The translations under genes were made by a program, and so were the position numbers. From assembly GCA_023252315.1 (NCBI GenBank), contig JAJPEB010000033.1:1-10372 (forward strand): a stretch of 10,372 bases of DNA, in the 5' to 3' direction. Each line of letters starts with the position of its first letter. Position 1 is the first letter of the stretch. Below, one piece after another: positions 1 through 6,213 of the stretch. The DNA comes from Candidatus Woesearchaeota archaeon (GTDB lineage Archaea > Nanobdellota > Nanobdellia > Woesearchaeales > UBA525). The notes under the pieces are model-generated. The model did no database searches and was not told the DNA's origin. It was given only the letters and a program-made list of their open reading frames with translations.

Positions 1-1
1 C

Positions 2-496
2 GAGGACGCGTTCGGCAAGAAGGACGCGGAGCTGCTGCGCATCATCCCGACGGCGCAGCTCACGCGACAGGGAGTGCGTCCCGTCCCCGGGATGCGGCTC
101 TCGATCGACGACAGCTACGGCACCGTCAAGACGACGGGCGGCGGCAGGACGGTCGTCGACTTCAACCATCCTCTCTCGGGCCAGCGCGTCACGTACGAGG
201 TGCGCGTGCTCGGCCGCGTCGACGATGTCGCGGAGCAGGTGCGCGCGCTGCTCGCCCCGCTCAAGCTGCCCGTGCAGGACGTGCGCGCCGAGGGCGGCGC
301 AGTCAACGTGCGGCTCGCGCTGCTGCTCCCGCAGCCGATCCTCGACGCCCTGCAGCGCAAGATCACGTCAGCGACGAAGGTCACGACGGTGAGCTTCGAG
401 GCGGGGACGCCGCCTGCGAGGAAGAGCGCAGAGGGCAAGAGGGCGGACGGCGGCAAGCCCGCCGGGAAGGCGCAGGCGGGGCAGAAGGGGGCATAG
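2..496 (+). CDS. FKBP-type peptidyl-prolyl cis-trans isomerase, long archaeal (SlyD-like) type, 5' end outside the window
   Basis: This is a prolyl isomerase and chaperone that catalyses cis-trans isomerisation of X-Pro bonds in the cytoplasm. The open frame enters from the left edge, so the start lies outside the window; the visible part is 164 residues. The first residues read EDAFGKKDAELLR, and after PVPGM a strand-rich stretch leads to VDFNHPLSGQRVTYEV. The phrase FNHPL(A/S)G is the hallmark of the SlyD/long FKBP family, at the end of the FKBP and insert-in-flap region. The following roughly 80 residues fit the C-terminal domain of long archaeal FKBPs. The last 25 residues are a Lys/Gly/Ala-rich tail. 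A GTG at position 74 is internal to the domain and is not the start. The gene ends 49 bases before ftsZ, which has its own TATA box. The family call is firm; the catalytic residues lie mostly outside the view. Confidence 0.88.
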   Translation, partial: EDAFGKKDAELLRIIPTAQLTRQGVRPVPGMRLSIDDSYGTVKTTGGGRTVVDFNHPLSGQRVTYEVRVLGRVDDVAEQVRALLAPLKLPVQDVRAEGGAVNVRLALLLPQPILDALQRKITSATKVTTVSFEAGTPPARKSAEGKRADGGKPAGKAQAGQKGA

Positions 497-503
497 GAGC
501 AGG

Positions 504-511
504 TTTTTATA
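504..511 (+). promoter_or_regulatory. TATA box of the ftsZ-secE-spt5 operon
   Basis: TTTTTATA lies in an otherwise GC-rich gap. Transcription would be expected to start about 26 bases downstream, near 533-536, giving a leader of roughly 10-13 bases that just holds the GAGGT ribosome binding site at 534-538. Confidence 0.6.
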
Positions 512-533
512 CTTCCAGACGAACGAAGCCATC

Positions 534-538
534 GAGGT
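534..538 (+). promoter_or_regulatory. Shine-Dalgarno sequence of ftsZ
   Basis: GAGGT stands seven bases before the ATG at 546. It favours that start over the in-frame ATG at 621, which has only a weak AAGGT-like sequence upstream. Confidence 0.6.
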
Positions 539-545
539 CATACGC

Positions 546-1667
546 ATGGACACCATCATCTCCCAGGCACGCGCGCAGGCGAAGCAGGTGCAGGCAGGGC
601 CAGCGCGCAAGGTCAACGCGATGGACGCGGAGCTGGAAGCGCTCATCTCCCAGCACAAGGCGAAGATCAAGGTCGTCGGCTGCGGCGGCGGCGGCAACAA
701 CACGATCAACCGCGTGGCGGAAGTCGGCGTCGAGGGCGCGGAGACGATCGCGATCAACACCGACGCGCAGGACCTCCTCTACACGACCGCGGACATCAAG
801 ATCCTCATCGGCAAGGAGCTCACGCGCGGCCTCGGCGCAGGCGCGATCCCCAAGATAGGCGAGGACGCGGCGCGAGAGAGCGAGCACGAGATCAAGCAGG
901 CGCTCTCGCACGCGGACCTCGTGTTCATCACATGCGGGCTTGGCGGCGGCACGGGCACGGGCTCGGCTCCCGTCGTGGCGGACATCGCGAAGAAGATGGG
1001 CGCGCTCACGATCGGCGTCGTCACGCTCCCCTTCAGCATGGAGGGCAACAGGCGCTACGAGAACGCGATGCACGGCCTCGAGCGGCTCGAGGCTTCCGTC
1101 GACACGCTCATCGTGATCCCCAACGACAAGCTCCTCGAGCTCGCGCCCGACCTCCCGATGCACACGGCATTCAAGGTCGCGGACGAGATCCTCACGAACA
1201 GCGTCAAGGGCATCGCGGAGCTCGTCACGAAGACGGGCCTCGTGAACCTCGACTTCGCCGACATCCGCACGGTCATGGGCAACGGCGGCGTCGCGCTCAT
1301 CGGCGTCGGCGAGTCGGACTCCGACAACCGCGCGGTGGAGGCGGTGCAGAAGGCGATCAGCAACCCGCTGCTCGACGTCGACATCAGCGGGGCGTCCGGC
1401 GCGCTCATCAACGTCGCGGGCGGGCCCGACATGACGCTCGAAGAGGCGCGCCGCGTCGTCGAGACGATCAGCGTCAAGCTCGACGAGGACGCGCGCATCA
1501 TCTGGGGCGCGCAGATCAGCGACGACCTGCAGGGCACGATCCGCGCGATGCTCATCGTCACGGGCGTGAAGAGCACGCAGATCACGGGCAAGGCGAAGAC
1601 GCTCGAGGAAGGCAAGAAGAAGTCGAAGGAGATCGAGGACGAGCTCGGGATCGACTTCGTCAACTAG
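546..1667 (+). CDS. ftsZ: Cell division GTPase FtsZ
   Basis: This is the tubulin-family GTPase that polymerises into the mid-cell division ring. The 373-residue product has the N-terminal nucleotide-binding loop GCGGGGNN (residues 45-52), the tubulin signature GGGTGTGS (133-140), and the T7 loop NLDFADI (234-240) whose acidic residues complete the GTPase site of the next subunit. The length and the charged N-terminal extension before IKVVG match archaeal FtsZ. The C-terminus (ELGIDFVN) is short, as in archaeal homologues, without a long flexible linker. The start at 546 is supported by a GAGGT site and a TATA box. The stop overlaps the Shine-Dalgarno of secE. The order ftsZ-secE-spt5 is a widely conserved archaeal gene string. 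Whether it is FtsZ1 or FtsZ2 was not resolved; the sequence looks closer to FtsZ1. Confidence 0.97.
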   Translation: MDTIISQARAQAKQVQAGPARKVNAMDAELEALISQHKAKIKVVGCGGGGNNTINRVAEVGVEGAETIAINTDAQDLLYTTADIKILIGKELTRGLGAGAIPKIGEDAARESEHEIKQALSHADLVFITCGLGGGTGTGSAPVVADIAKKMGALTIGVVTLPFSMEGNRRYENAMHGLERLEASVDTLIVIPNDKLLELAPDLPMHTAFKVADEILTNSVKGIAELVTKTGLVNLDFADIRTVMGNGGVALIGVGESDSDNRAVEAVQKAISNPLLDVDISGASGALINVAGGPDMTLEEARRVVETISVKLDEDARIIWGAQISDDLQGTIRAMLIVTGVKSTQITGKAKTLEEGKKKSKEIEDELGIDFVN

Positions 1668-1678
1668 GAGGTACCAGG

Positions 1679-1885
1679 ATGCACGAGACAGGAGAGGAGA
1701 GGGGGACGTTCGCGCAGCGCATGCGCAGGTTCATCACGCAGTGCGCGCGCGTGCTCAAGATCACGAAGAAGCCGGACAGGCAGGAGTACTCGATGCTCGT
1801 GAAGGTGTCGGGACTCGGCATCGCGGCGATCGGGCTCATCGGGTTCCTGCTGTTCCTCATCAAGTCATTGCTGTTCACGTTTTAG
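1679..1885 (+). CDS. secE: Preprotein translocase subunit SecE (Sec61 gamma)
   Basis: This is the small subunit of the SecYE-beta channel that clamps SecY during export and insertion of membrane proteins. The 68-residue product has the expected plan: an amphipathic N-terminal helix (about residues 10-27), the conserved bend RVLKITKKPDRQEY (24-37), and one C-terminal transmembrane helix (about 43-66, rich in Gly/Ile/Leu/Phe). The ATG is preceded at six bases by AGGAGGT (1666-1672), a near-ideal ribosome binding site that begins inside the ftsZ stop codon, so translation is likely coupled to ftsZ. spt5 follows after 12 bases. The position between ftsZ and spt5 supports the call. Confidence 0.93.
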   Translation: MHETGEERGTFAQRMRRFITQCARVLKITKKPDRQEYSMLVKVSGLGIAAIGLIGFLLFLIKSLLFTF

Positions 1886-1897
1886 GGAGAGACGATC

Positions 1898-2557
1898 ATG
1901 GCAGAGCACAAGGAGACGAAGGACAACCACATGCACGCGCGCAGGCCCGACGCGATGGCGGGCGCCGATTTCGAGAGCACCGTAGGCTCGATCGAGGACG
2001 AGATCCTGAGGCCTCAGCCGAGGCCCGCGCAGCAGGCGCCTCAGGCGCCCGCGCCCAAAGAGCAGGAGCCCGAGCGTGAAGAGGCGCCCAAGGCGCCGCC
2101 AGGGCCCCAGCAGACGCACATCTACGCGCTGCGCACGACGGCGAACCGCGAGGACCAGGTGCTCAGCTTCGTCTCGAGCAACGCGGCGAGGAAGAAGCTC
2201 CCGATCTACGCGGTGATCGCGCCCCACGGCATGCGCGGCTACATCTTCATCGAGGCGCAGGACTCCGTGAGCGCGGAGCTCGCGGCGCAGGGCGTCCCGT
2301 ACGCGAAAGGCATCCTGCCCAAGGAGATCGCCTACAAGGAGATCGAGCACATGCTCGAGCAGGTGAAGAAGGAGATCACCATCCAGAAGAACGACATCGT
2401 CGAGATCATCTCGGGCCCCTTCAAGCGCGAGCAGGCGAAGATCTCGCGCGTCGACAAGGGCAAGGAGGAGGTCGTGGTCGAGCTGCTGGAAGCGGCGGTG
2501 CCGATTCCTATTACCTTGAAGCTGGATGACGTGAAGGTGATCAGGCGGGAGGAGTAG
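1898..2557 (+). CDS. spt5: Transcription elongation factor Spt5 (NusG family) with a proline-rich N-terminal extension
   Basis: Spt5 binds the RNA polymerase clamp, usually with Spt4, and increases processivity; its KOW domain can contact the ribosome. The 219-residue product has an NGN domain (about residues 73-155, beginning HIYALRTTANREDQV, with GMRGYIFIEA in the centre) and a KOW domain (about 163-215, NDIVEIISGPFKREQAKI). Archaeal Spt5 is commonly near 150 residues. The extra 72 residues here form a low-complexity segment rich in Pro, Ala, Gln and Glu. The ATG at 1898 is preceded by a GGGAGAG-type site (1885-1891) overlapping the secE stop. No other ATG nearer the NGN domain has a comparable site, so I kept the long form. 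It is the last gene of the ftsZ-secE-spt5 unit and is followed by a T-rich terminator. Confidence 0.95.
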   Translation: MAEHKETKDNHMHARRPDAMAGADFESTVGSIEDEILRPQPRPAQQAPQAPAPKEQEPEREEAPKAPPGPQQTHIYALRTTANREDQVLSFVSSNAARKKLPIYAVIAPHGMRGYIFIEAQDSVSAELAAQGVPYAKGILPKEIAYKEIEHMLEQVKKEITIQKNDIVEIISGPFKREQAKISRVDKGKEEVVVELLEAAVPIPITLKLDDVKVIRREE

Positions 2558-2559
2558 GA

Positions 2560-2585
2560 TTCTTTTTCTTCTCTTTTTCTTTTTA
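2560..2585 (+). terminator. T-rich terminator after spt5
   Basis: Three runs of four or five T separated by C lie just after the spt5 stop, with no stem-loop. This is the usual archaeal U-tract termination signal and separates the operon from the next gene. Confidence 0.65.
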
Positions 2586-2629
2586 CTCGCAAAATGTTAC
2601 TATTGTGCGATAGCTAATACTCGAAATTC

Positions 2630-2637
2630 TTTTAAAT
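2630..2637 (+). promoter_or_regulatory. TATA box of the cupin-like gene
   Basis: TTTTAAAT is centred about 26 bases before the ATG at 2659. Transcription should therefore begin at or next to the A of the start codon, giving a leaderless mRNA. No Shine-Dalgarno sequence is present. Confidence 0.65.
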
Positions 2638-2658
2638 CGGGCGTCATTTCCTTGCCCG

Positions 2659-3312
2659 ATGGGAGACATGCTGGGCGATCTAGGGGCATCGCTCGACAAA
2701 ATAGCATGGGCCGATTACGGGAATGCTCACCGCGATGCGGAGAAGCTTTTCCAGGGGGCGTGGGATCGTGCCCCTGAGCTCTTCACGGCGCTGCGTACCC
2801 GGCTTGACGAATTGCCTGCGCACGTTGTGACAAGGGCGGGAGAGCTCATCAGCTGGTGCCTAGGCCAAGGCGATGTCTACACGCTCAAGCTCAACCAGTT
2901 CGTCCCTGACGGCATGAGTGGAAGGCGGTCCTTAAGCATCCACAACCACACGAGGCCGCTCACCAGCCTTACGCTCGCTGGCGGTTACTCATCAGACGAA
3001 TACACTCCTGTGAGGTCCCTCAGCTCGTATAATGAAGGAGACAGCTTCAGCATGGACGAGCTCGTCGGGCACCCTGTGCCCTCCACAAGGCCGGGGCTCG
3101 TGCACACGATAGGTCCTGACACTATCCACGGGCTTACAGATTTCCAGGATGGCACTCTCACGCTGGCGGTGTATGGGGCTTTCGTGCGCCCCGAGATCAC
3201 GCTCTTCAATACGGTGACAAGGAAAGTCGAGGTCAGAAGGTCCTACGATTCCGCCAAGCAGGGCCTCATGCGTCAGCTCGACGAAGCGAGCAGGCAATAC
3301 CTGCCCCGCTGA
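2659..3312 (+). CDS. Cupin-like (double-stranded beta-helix) protein of unknown function
   Basis: I do not recognise a specific family for this 217-residue protein. The N-terminal third (1-70) is helical. Residues 75-185 alternate hydrophobic and polar residues as in a beta-helix. They contain HNH (H95, H97), a short glycine turn (AGGY, 107-110), and later LVHTIGPDTIHGL with H149 and H157. An HxH pair followed about 50-60 residues later by a third histidine before a final strand is typical of metal-binding cupins such as cysteine dioxygenase-like proteins, so a metalloenzyme is possible; the substrate is unknown. The last 30 residues look helical. The TATA box position and the lack of a ribosome binding site indicate a leaderless mRNA. 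Codon use is less GC-biased than in the neighbouring operons. The gene converges on gene A with a 28-base gap. Confidence 0.5.
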   Translation: MGDMLGDLGASLDKIAWADYGNAHRDAEKLFQGAWDRAPELFTALRTRLDELPAHVVTRAGELISWCLGQGDVYTLKLNQFVPDGMSGRRSLSIHNHTRPLTSLTLAGGYSSDEYTPVRSLSSYNEGDSFSMDELVGHPVPSTRPGLVHTIGPDTIHGLTDFQDGTLTLAVYGAFVRPEITLFNTVTRKVEVRRSYDSAKQGLMRQLDEASRQYLPR

Positions 3313-3340
3313 GAGCGTCGCTCCCTCCTCATCTTTTCTC
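3313..3340. terminator. Short gap between convergent genes, possible weak terminator
   Basis: The gap after the cupin-like gene opens with a small inverted repeat (GAGC/GCTC, 3313-3323), followed by a pyrimidine-rich run ATCTTTTCTCTC. It may end + strand transcription. Nothing strong serves the opposite direction. Confidence 0.3.
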
Positions 3341-4198
3341 TCAATCGAAGATCCCCGTGATGCCCTTGCCGATGCTCTTCGTCGCGAAGGAGTACAGCAC
3401 CGTGAACCTCGAGAACGCAGTGAACCGCTCGTAGGCGGAGACGGGCCGCAGAGGGTTAGGCTCTGGCGCGTCGAGGAGATAGGCCGCGATGCGCGCGCGC
3501 TCGTGCAGGCTCCTGCGCGTGAGCGCGAGCCCTTCGTCGACGAGCGTGAGCGCGGTCTCGAGCGCACGGGCGCCATACTCTGTATTCGTCGCGAGATAGC
3601 GCGGGCCGCAGGCGAACGTGTTCTCCCTTCTCGATATGACTTCATCGGCGTATGCATCATCGTGCATGTCGCCGATCATGCGCACGACCTTGTGGCCTAT
3701 CCCGAGCGCGTCGCCTAGCGCGCCCCCTATGCTCATGCCGATCATTCCAGGAAGCCATAGCTCGCCCAGGAGGCCCAGCCCAAGCTCGCCCAGATCCGTG
3801 CCTCGGGGGACGCAGACCTCAAGGTCAGGCACCGCAGGCTCGACCACGAGCTTGTAACGCCTGCCCTGTGAGCGCGCCTTGTAGCGTAGCGAGAATCGCG
3901 TGTCAAGGTCGTCGTGGACGATGCGCAGGCCGCGTGCATCGCTGCGTACCGTCACCACCCCGTCCTGGCGCGTGAATCCTCGCAAGTTCCTGCGCAGCAG
4001 CTCGTGGTGGAGGTCCCGCAGCGCGCTCCCGACGTATCGCGCCTTGAAGTGCTGCGAGCCGATGATCTCATCGAGCCAGCCAGTCCCTTCCTCGGCGAAG
4101 CTGCCCGCATTCTCTGCCTCGAGCAGCATCTCCTGGATGCCCGTGTCCGCAGTAGCTCTTCTCCTCTCGCGCACGCGCGCTGGGCGCGATTCTCTCAT
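3341..4198 (-). CDS. Unknown protein A with DTGI motif and glycine-rich hydrophobic segment (paralogue of gene B)
   Basis: I recognise no family in this 285-residue product. Seen in order: an arginine-rich N-terminus; the motif DTGIQEMLLEAENAGS (18-33); a charged helical stretch (55-72); a beta-rich block F75-T-R-Q-D-G80 continuing to L104-R-Y; a glycine-rich hydrophobic region (about 136-170, including LPGMIGMSIGGALGDALGIG) that may insert into or dip into the membrane; then a helical C-terminal part. Gene B has the same DTGI motif, a matching beta block and a hydrophobic region in the same order. The open frame continues far upstream antisense to rpl11, but that part mirrors the L11 sequence. 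The ATG at 4198 is the first start clear of it; a GTG eight codons later is an alternative. It is divergent from rpl11 across an 82-base gap. Function unknown. Confidence 0.7.
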   Translation of the reverse strand: MRESRPARVRERRRATADTGIQEMLLEAENAGSFAEEGTGWLDEIIGSQHFKARYVGSALRDLHHELLRRNLRGFTRQDGVVTVRSDARGLRIVHDDLDTRFSLRYKARSQGRRYKLVVEPAVPDLEVCVPRGTDLGELGLGLLGELWLPGMIGMSIGGALGDALGIGHKVVRMIGDMHDDAYADEVISRRENTFACGPRYLATNTEYGARALETALTLVDEGLALTRRSLHERARIAAYLLDAPEPNPLRPVSAYERFTAFSRFTVLYSFATKSIGKGITGIFD

Positions 4199-4248
4199 TG
4201 AAATAATTGCTGCTCCCTTTCGGCCGCGCTGCTTCCCGACCGCTACCC

Positions 4249-4255
4249 TTATAAA
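4249..4255. promoter_or_regulatory. TATA box shared by divergent rpl11 and gene A
   Basis: TTATAAA is the only good TATA element in the 82-base gap and reads almost the same on both strands. On the + strand it is centred about 29 bases before the rpl11 ATG, giving an almost leaderless mRNA. On the - strand it predicts a start near 4226 and a leader of about 27 bases before gene A. The rpl11 use is the safer reading. Confidence 0.5.
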
Positions 4256-4280
4256 CCCCCTCCAAATCCACTCGAAAATC

Positions 4281-5036
4281 ATGGCAACCGAGACGGTCGA
4301 GGCACTCATCGAGGGCGGCAAGGCGTCCGCAGCTCCCCCGCTGGGCCCCGCGCTCGGCCCGCTCGGCGTGAACATCGGCCAGGTCATCGCCGAGATCAAC
4401 AAGAAGACGGACAGCTTCAAGGGCATGCAGGTGCCCATCAAGGTCGAGGTCGACAAGTCGAGCAAGGAGTTCACGGTGAGCGTCGGCACGCCGCCCACCT
4501 CCGCGCTCATCAAGAAGGAGGCGAGCATCCAGAAGGGATCGGGCAAGCCCCACGCGGAGAAGGTCGCCGACCTCGCGATCGAGCAGATCATCAAGATCTC
4601 CAAGATGAAGGACGACGACCTCCACGGCAAGACGCCGAAAGCGCGCGTGAAGGAGGTCATCGGCACATGCAACAGCATGGGCGTGCTCGTCGAGGGCAAG
4701 CCGGCGGTCGACGCGCTCAAGGACGTCGACGCGGGCACGTACGACAAGGAGATCGCGTCCGGCAAGACGGAGCTCTCCGCCGAGGAGAAGCGCCAGCTCG
4801 AGGAGGAGCGTAAGGTCATGCAGGAGAGCCTCAAGAAGCGCCACGACGAGATCACGGCGAAGGCGACCGCGATCGTGGACGCGGGCAAGAAGGGAAGCAA
4901 GGACGCGAACGCGATCCGCGCCGAGCTCGCGGCGGCAGGCATCCCCGACGACCTCATCGACAAGTTCCAGCCCAAGGCGAAGGCGGCCCCCTCCGACAAG
5001 GACAAGGGCGGCGGCGCGAAGGGCGGCAAGAAGTAG
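4281..5036 (+). CDS. rpl11: Large-subunit ribosomal protein uL11 with a long C-terminal extension
   Basis: uL11 binds the GTPase-associated region of 23S rRNA and forms the base of the stalk that recruits elongation factors. Residues 1-160 are a complete archaeal uL11. The N-terminal domain has PPLGPALGPLGVNIGQVI (19-36); the C-terminal rRNA-binding domain runs from about 72 (PPTSALIKKEA) through RVKEVIGTCNSMGV (122-135), ending near YDKEIASG. Archaeal homologues usually stop there, at about 160 residues. This protein continues for some 90 more: a charged helix likely to form a coiled coil (about 165-195), a short helical segment that may be a small folded unit (205-230), and a Lys/Gly-rich tail. 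The ATG at 4281 lies about 29 bases after a TATA centre and has no clear Shine-Dalgarno, suggesting a nearly leaderless mRNA. The usual uL1-uL10-P1 genes do not follow. Confidence 0.95.
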   Translation: MATETVEALIEGGKASAAPPLGPALGPLGVNIGQVIAEINKKTDSFKGMQVPIKVEVDKSSKEFTVSVGTPPTSALIKKEASIQKGSGKPHAEKVADLAIEQIIKISKMKDDDLHGKTPKARVKEVIGTCNSMGVLVEGKPAVDALKDVDAGTYDKEIASGKTELSAEEKRQLEEERKVMQESLKKRHDEITAKATAIVDAGKKGSKDANAIRAELAAAGIPDDLIDKFQPKAKAAPSDKDKGGGAKGGKK

Positions 5037-5042
5037 CAACGC

Positions 5043-5049
5043 TTTTAAA
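5043..5049 (+). promoter_or_regulatory. TATA box of the rps19e-rpl39e-rpl31e operon
   Basis: TTTTAAA starts seven bases after the rpl11 stop. It predicts transcription from about 5072 and a leader of roughly 42 bases, longer than for other genes here. Confidence 0.6.
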
Positions 5050-5074
5050 GGGCCGGCCGATCCGGCAAGGAGAA

Positions 5075-5096
5075 GGATCCGCGCAAGCGGCGATCC
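5075..5096 (+). promoter_or_regulatory. Hairpin with a GNRA-type loop at the 5' end of the rps19e leader
   Basis: GGATCCGC and GCGG-CG-ATCC can pair into an eight-base-pair stem with a two-base bulge, capped by GCAA, a GNRA tetraloop sequence. It begins within a few bases of the predicted transcript start and ends about six bases before the GAGGG ribosome binding site at 5103-5107. It could regulate or stabilise the ribosomal operon mRNA. This is inference from pairing only. Confidence 0.4.
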
Positions 5097-5114
5097 GCCC
5101 GTGAGGGAAACCCT

Positions 5115-5549
5115 ATGCAGTTCGACGTGAATCCAAGGAATCTCAACCGCGAGCTCGCGAGAGAGCTCAAGGAGCGCAAGCTCGTCACCGCGCCCGCATG
5201 GTCCGCCTTCGCGAAGAGCGGCAGCCACAACGAGCGCGTGCCGTCGGAGCGCGACTGGTGGTACCACCGGGCGGCGTCCATCCTGCGCGTCATCTCGGTC
5301 AAGGGCCCTATCGGCACCGCGAAGCTCGCCGTCAGGTACGGCGGGCGCAAGAACCGCGGCGTCGCGCCCGACAAGTTCCGCGAGGCGAGCACGAACGTGA
5401 TCCGCAAGTGCCTCCAGCAGCTCGAGAAGTCGGGCCTCGTGCACCAGAAGGAGTTCGCAGGCCACAAGGGCCGCGTGCTCACGAAGAAGGGCAACGACCT
5501 CCTCAAGGGCGCGCTCGAGCGCGCGCGCAAGGCAGAGGCTGCGGCATGA
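5115..5549 (+). CDS. rps19e: Small-subunit ribosomal protein eS19
   Basis: eS19 is an archaeal/eukaryotic protein of the small-subunit head, needed for 3'-end maturation of small-subunit rRNA in eukaryotes. The 144-residue product matches the family over its full length. Conserved phrases are the WxxFAKSGxHxERVP-like segment (residues 29-43), DWWYHRAASILRVISVKGPIG (47-67), VRYGGRKNRGV (73-83) and the winged-helix region VIRKCLQQLEKSGLV followed by GRVLTKKGNDLL. The start at 5115 has GAGGG seven bases upstream. It heads a + strand operon with rpl39e, whose ATG overlaps its TGA. In many archaea a PDCD5-like gene sits between eS19 and eL39; there is none here. Confidence 0.96.
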   Translation: MQFDVNPRNLNRELARELKERKLVTAPAWSAFAKSGSHNERVPSERDWWYHRAASILRVISVKGPIGTAKLAVRYGGRKNRGVAPDKFREASTNVIRKCLQQLEKSGLVHQKEFAGHKGRVLTKKGNDLLKGALERARKAEAAA

Positions 5550-5719
5550 GCAGGCGGATCCATCCGAGCAAGAAGAAGCGCCTCGGCAAGCTCGGGACGC
5601 AGACGAAGTGGGCTCCCTTCTGGACCGTGCCGAAGAAGTACGGCAAGGGCAAGCGCGTCCACCCGTCGCGCCACACAGCGATCAAGCGCAACTGGCGCAG
5701 GACGAAGACGAAGATCTAG
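5546..5719 (+). CDS. rpl39e: Large-subunit ribosomal protein eL39
   Basis: eL39 is a very small, almost wholly basic protein that lines the nascent-peptide exit tunnel, where it replaces part of bacterial uL23. The 57-residue product has the family pattern of alternating Lys/Arg with few hydrophobics: SRRIHPSKKKRLGKLG near the start, TKWAPFWTVPKK in the middle (20-31), and HTAIKRNWRRTKTKI at the end. The RNWRRTKTKI ending is diagnostic. The length is close to the usual 50-52, with a few extra residues. Its ATG overlaps the stop of rps19e in the form ATGA, so the two are translationally coupled. rpl31e follows after eight bases. Confidence 0.95.
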   Translation: MSRRIHPSKKKRLGKLGTQTKWAPFWTVPKKYGKGKRVHPSRHTAIKRNWRRTKTKI

Positions 5720-5727
5720 GTGCGATC

Positions 5728-6210
5728 ATGGCTATCCTCGAGAGAACGTACACGGTGCCGCTGCGCAGCGGCTTCGCGAAGACCCCGCGCTACAGGCGCA
5801 CGAACAGGGCGGTGCGCACGCTGCGCGATTTCCTCGTGCGCCACATGAAGGCGCCTGCGGAGCAGATCAAGATCGGCCAGCACCTCAACGAGTTCCTCTG
5901 GCAGGACGGCATACGCAGCCCGCCTCCGAGGGTCACGATCACGGTCAGGAAGGACGACGAGGGCATCGTCAGGGCCGAGCTCGCAGGCAAGGAGTACGCG
6001 GAGGCGGTGCGCCCGCTCGACGCGCAGCAGGAGCCGCAGGGCCTCAAGGAGAAGCTCCAGGCTGCGATCGGCAGCAAGAAGGAGAAGCCCGCCACGGCGG
6101 CCGATGCAGGCGAGGAGCCTGCGCAGGCAGAGACGGGCGAGGACGCTGCAGGCGAGGAGCCCGCGGCAGGATCCGCCCCGAAGAAGAAGCCTGCGAAGAA
6201 GCAGGCATAG
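5728..6210 (+). CDS. rpl31e: Large-subunit ribosomal protein eL31 with a long acidic/alanine/lysine tail
   Basis: eL31 lies at the rim of the peptide exit tunnel, near where targeting factors and chaperones bind. Residues 1-90 are a standard eL31: ERTYTVPLRSGFAKTPRYRRTNRAVRTLRDFL, then HMKAPAEQIKIGQHLNEFLWQDGI with PPPRVTITVRKDDEG after it. Archaeal eL31 normally ends around 80-95 residues. This one has 160, the extra part being low-complexity Ala/Glu/Gly/Lys (about 92-160) ending PKKKPAKKQA. The start at 5728 is supported by an AGGTG site overlapping the rpl39e stop. It is the last gene of the rps19e operon. An aIF6 gene, often the next neighbour in archaea, is absent. Confidence 0.94.
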   Translation: MAILERTYTVPLRSGFAKTPRYRRTNRAVRTLRDFLVRHMKAPAEQIKIGQHLNEFLWQDGIRSPPPRVTITVRKDDEGIVRAELAGKEYAEAVRPLDAQQEPQGLKEKLQAAIGSKKEKPATAADAGEEPAQAETGEDAAGEEPAAGSAPKKKPAKKQA

Positions 6211-6213
6211 TCG

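Noticed and set aside
507..1163. - strand frame within ftsZ, Arg/Asp/Leu-rich
   Set aside because: It is antisense to the FtsZ GTPase domain and has no promoter or family signature.
4199..5029. Long - strand open frame joined in frame to gene A, which would make a 562-residue protein
   Set aside because: This part is antisense to the whole of rpl11 and its serine-rich sequence mirrors L11 codons. The promoter region of rpl11 would be inside the coding sequence.
4068..5465. Long - strand frame covering rpl11 and part of rps19e
   Set aside because: It is antisense to two certain ribosomal genes, with a low-complexity Leu/Arg/Asp product typical of the GC-rich mirror frame.
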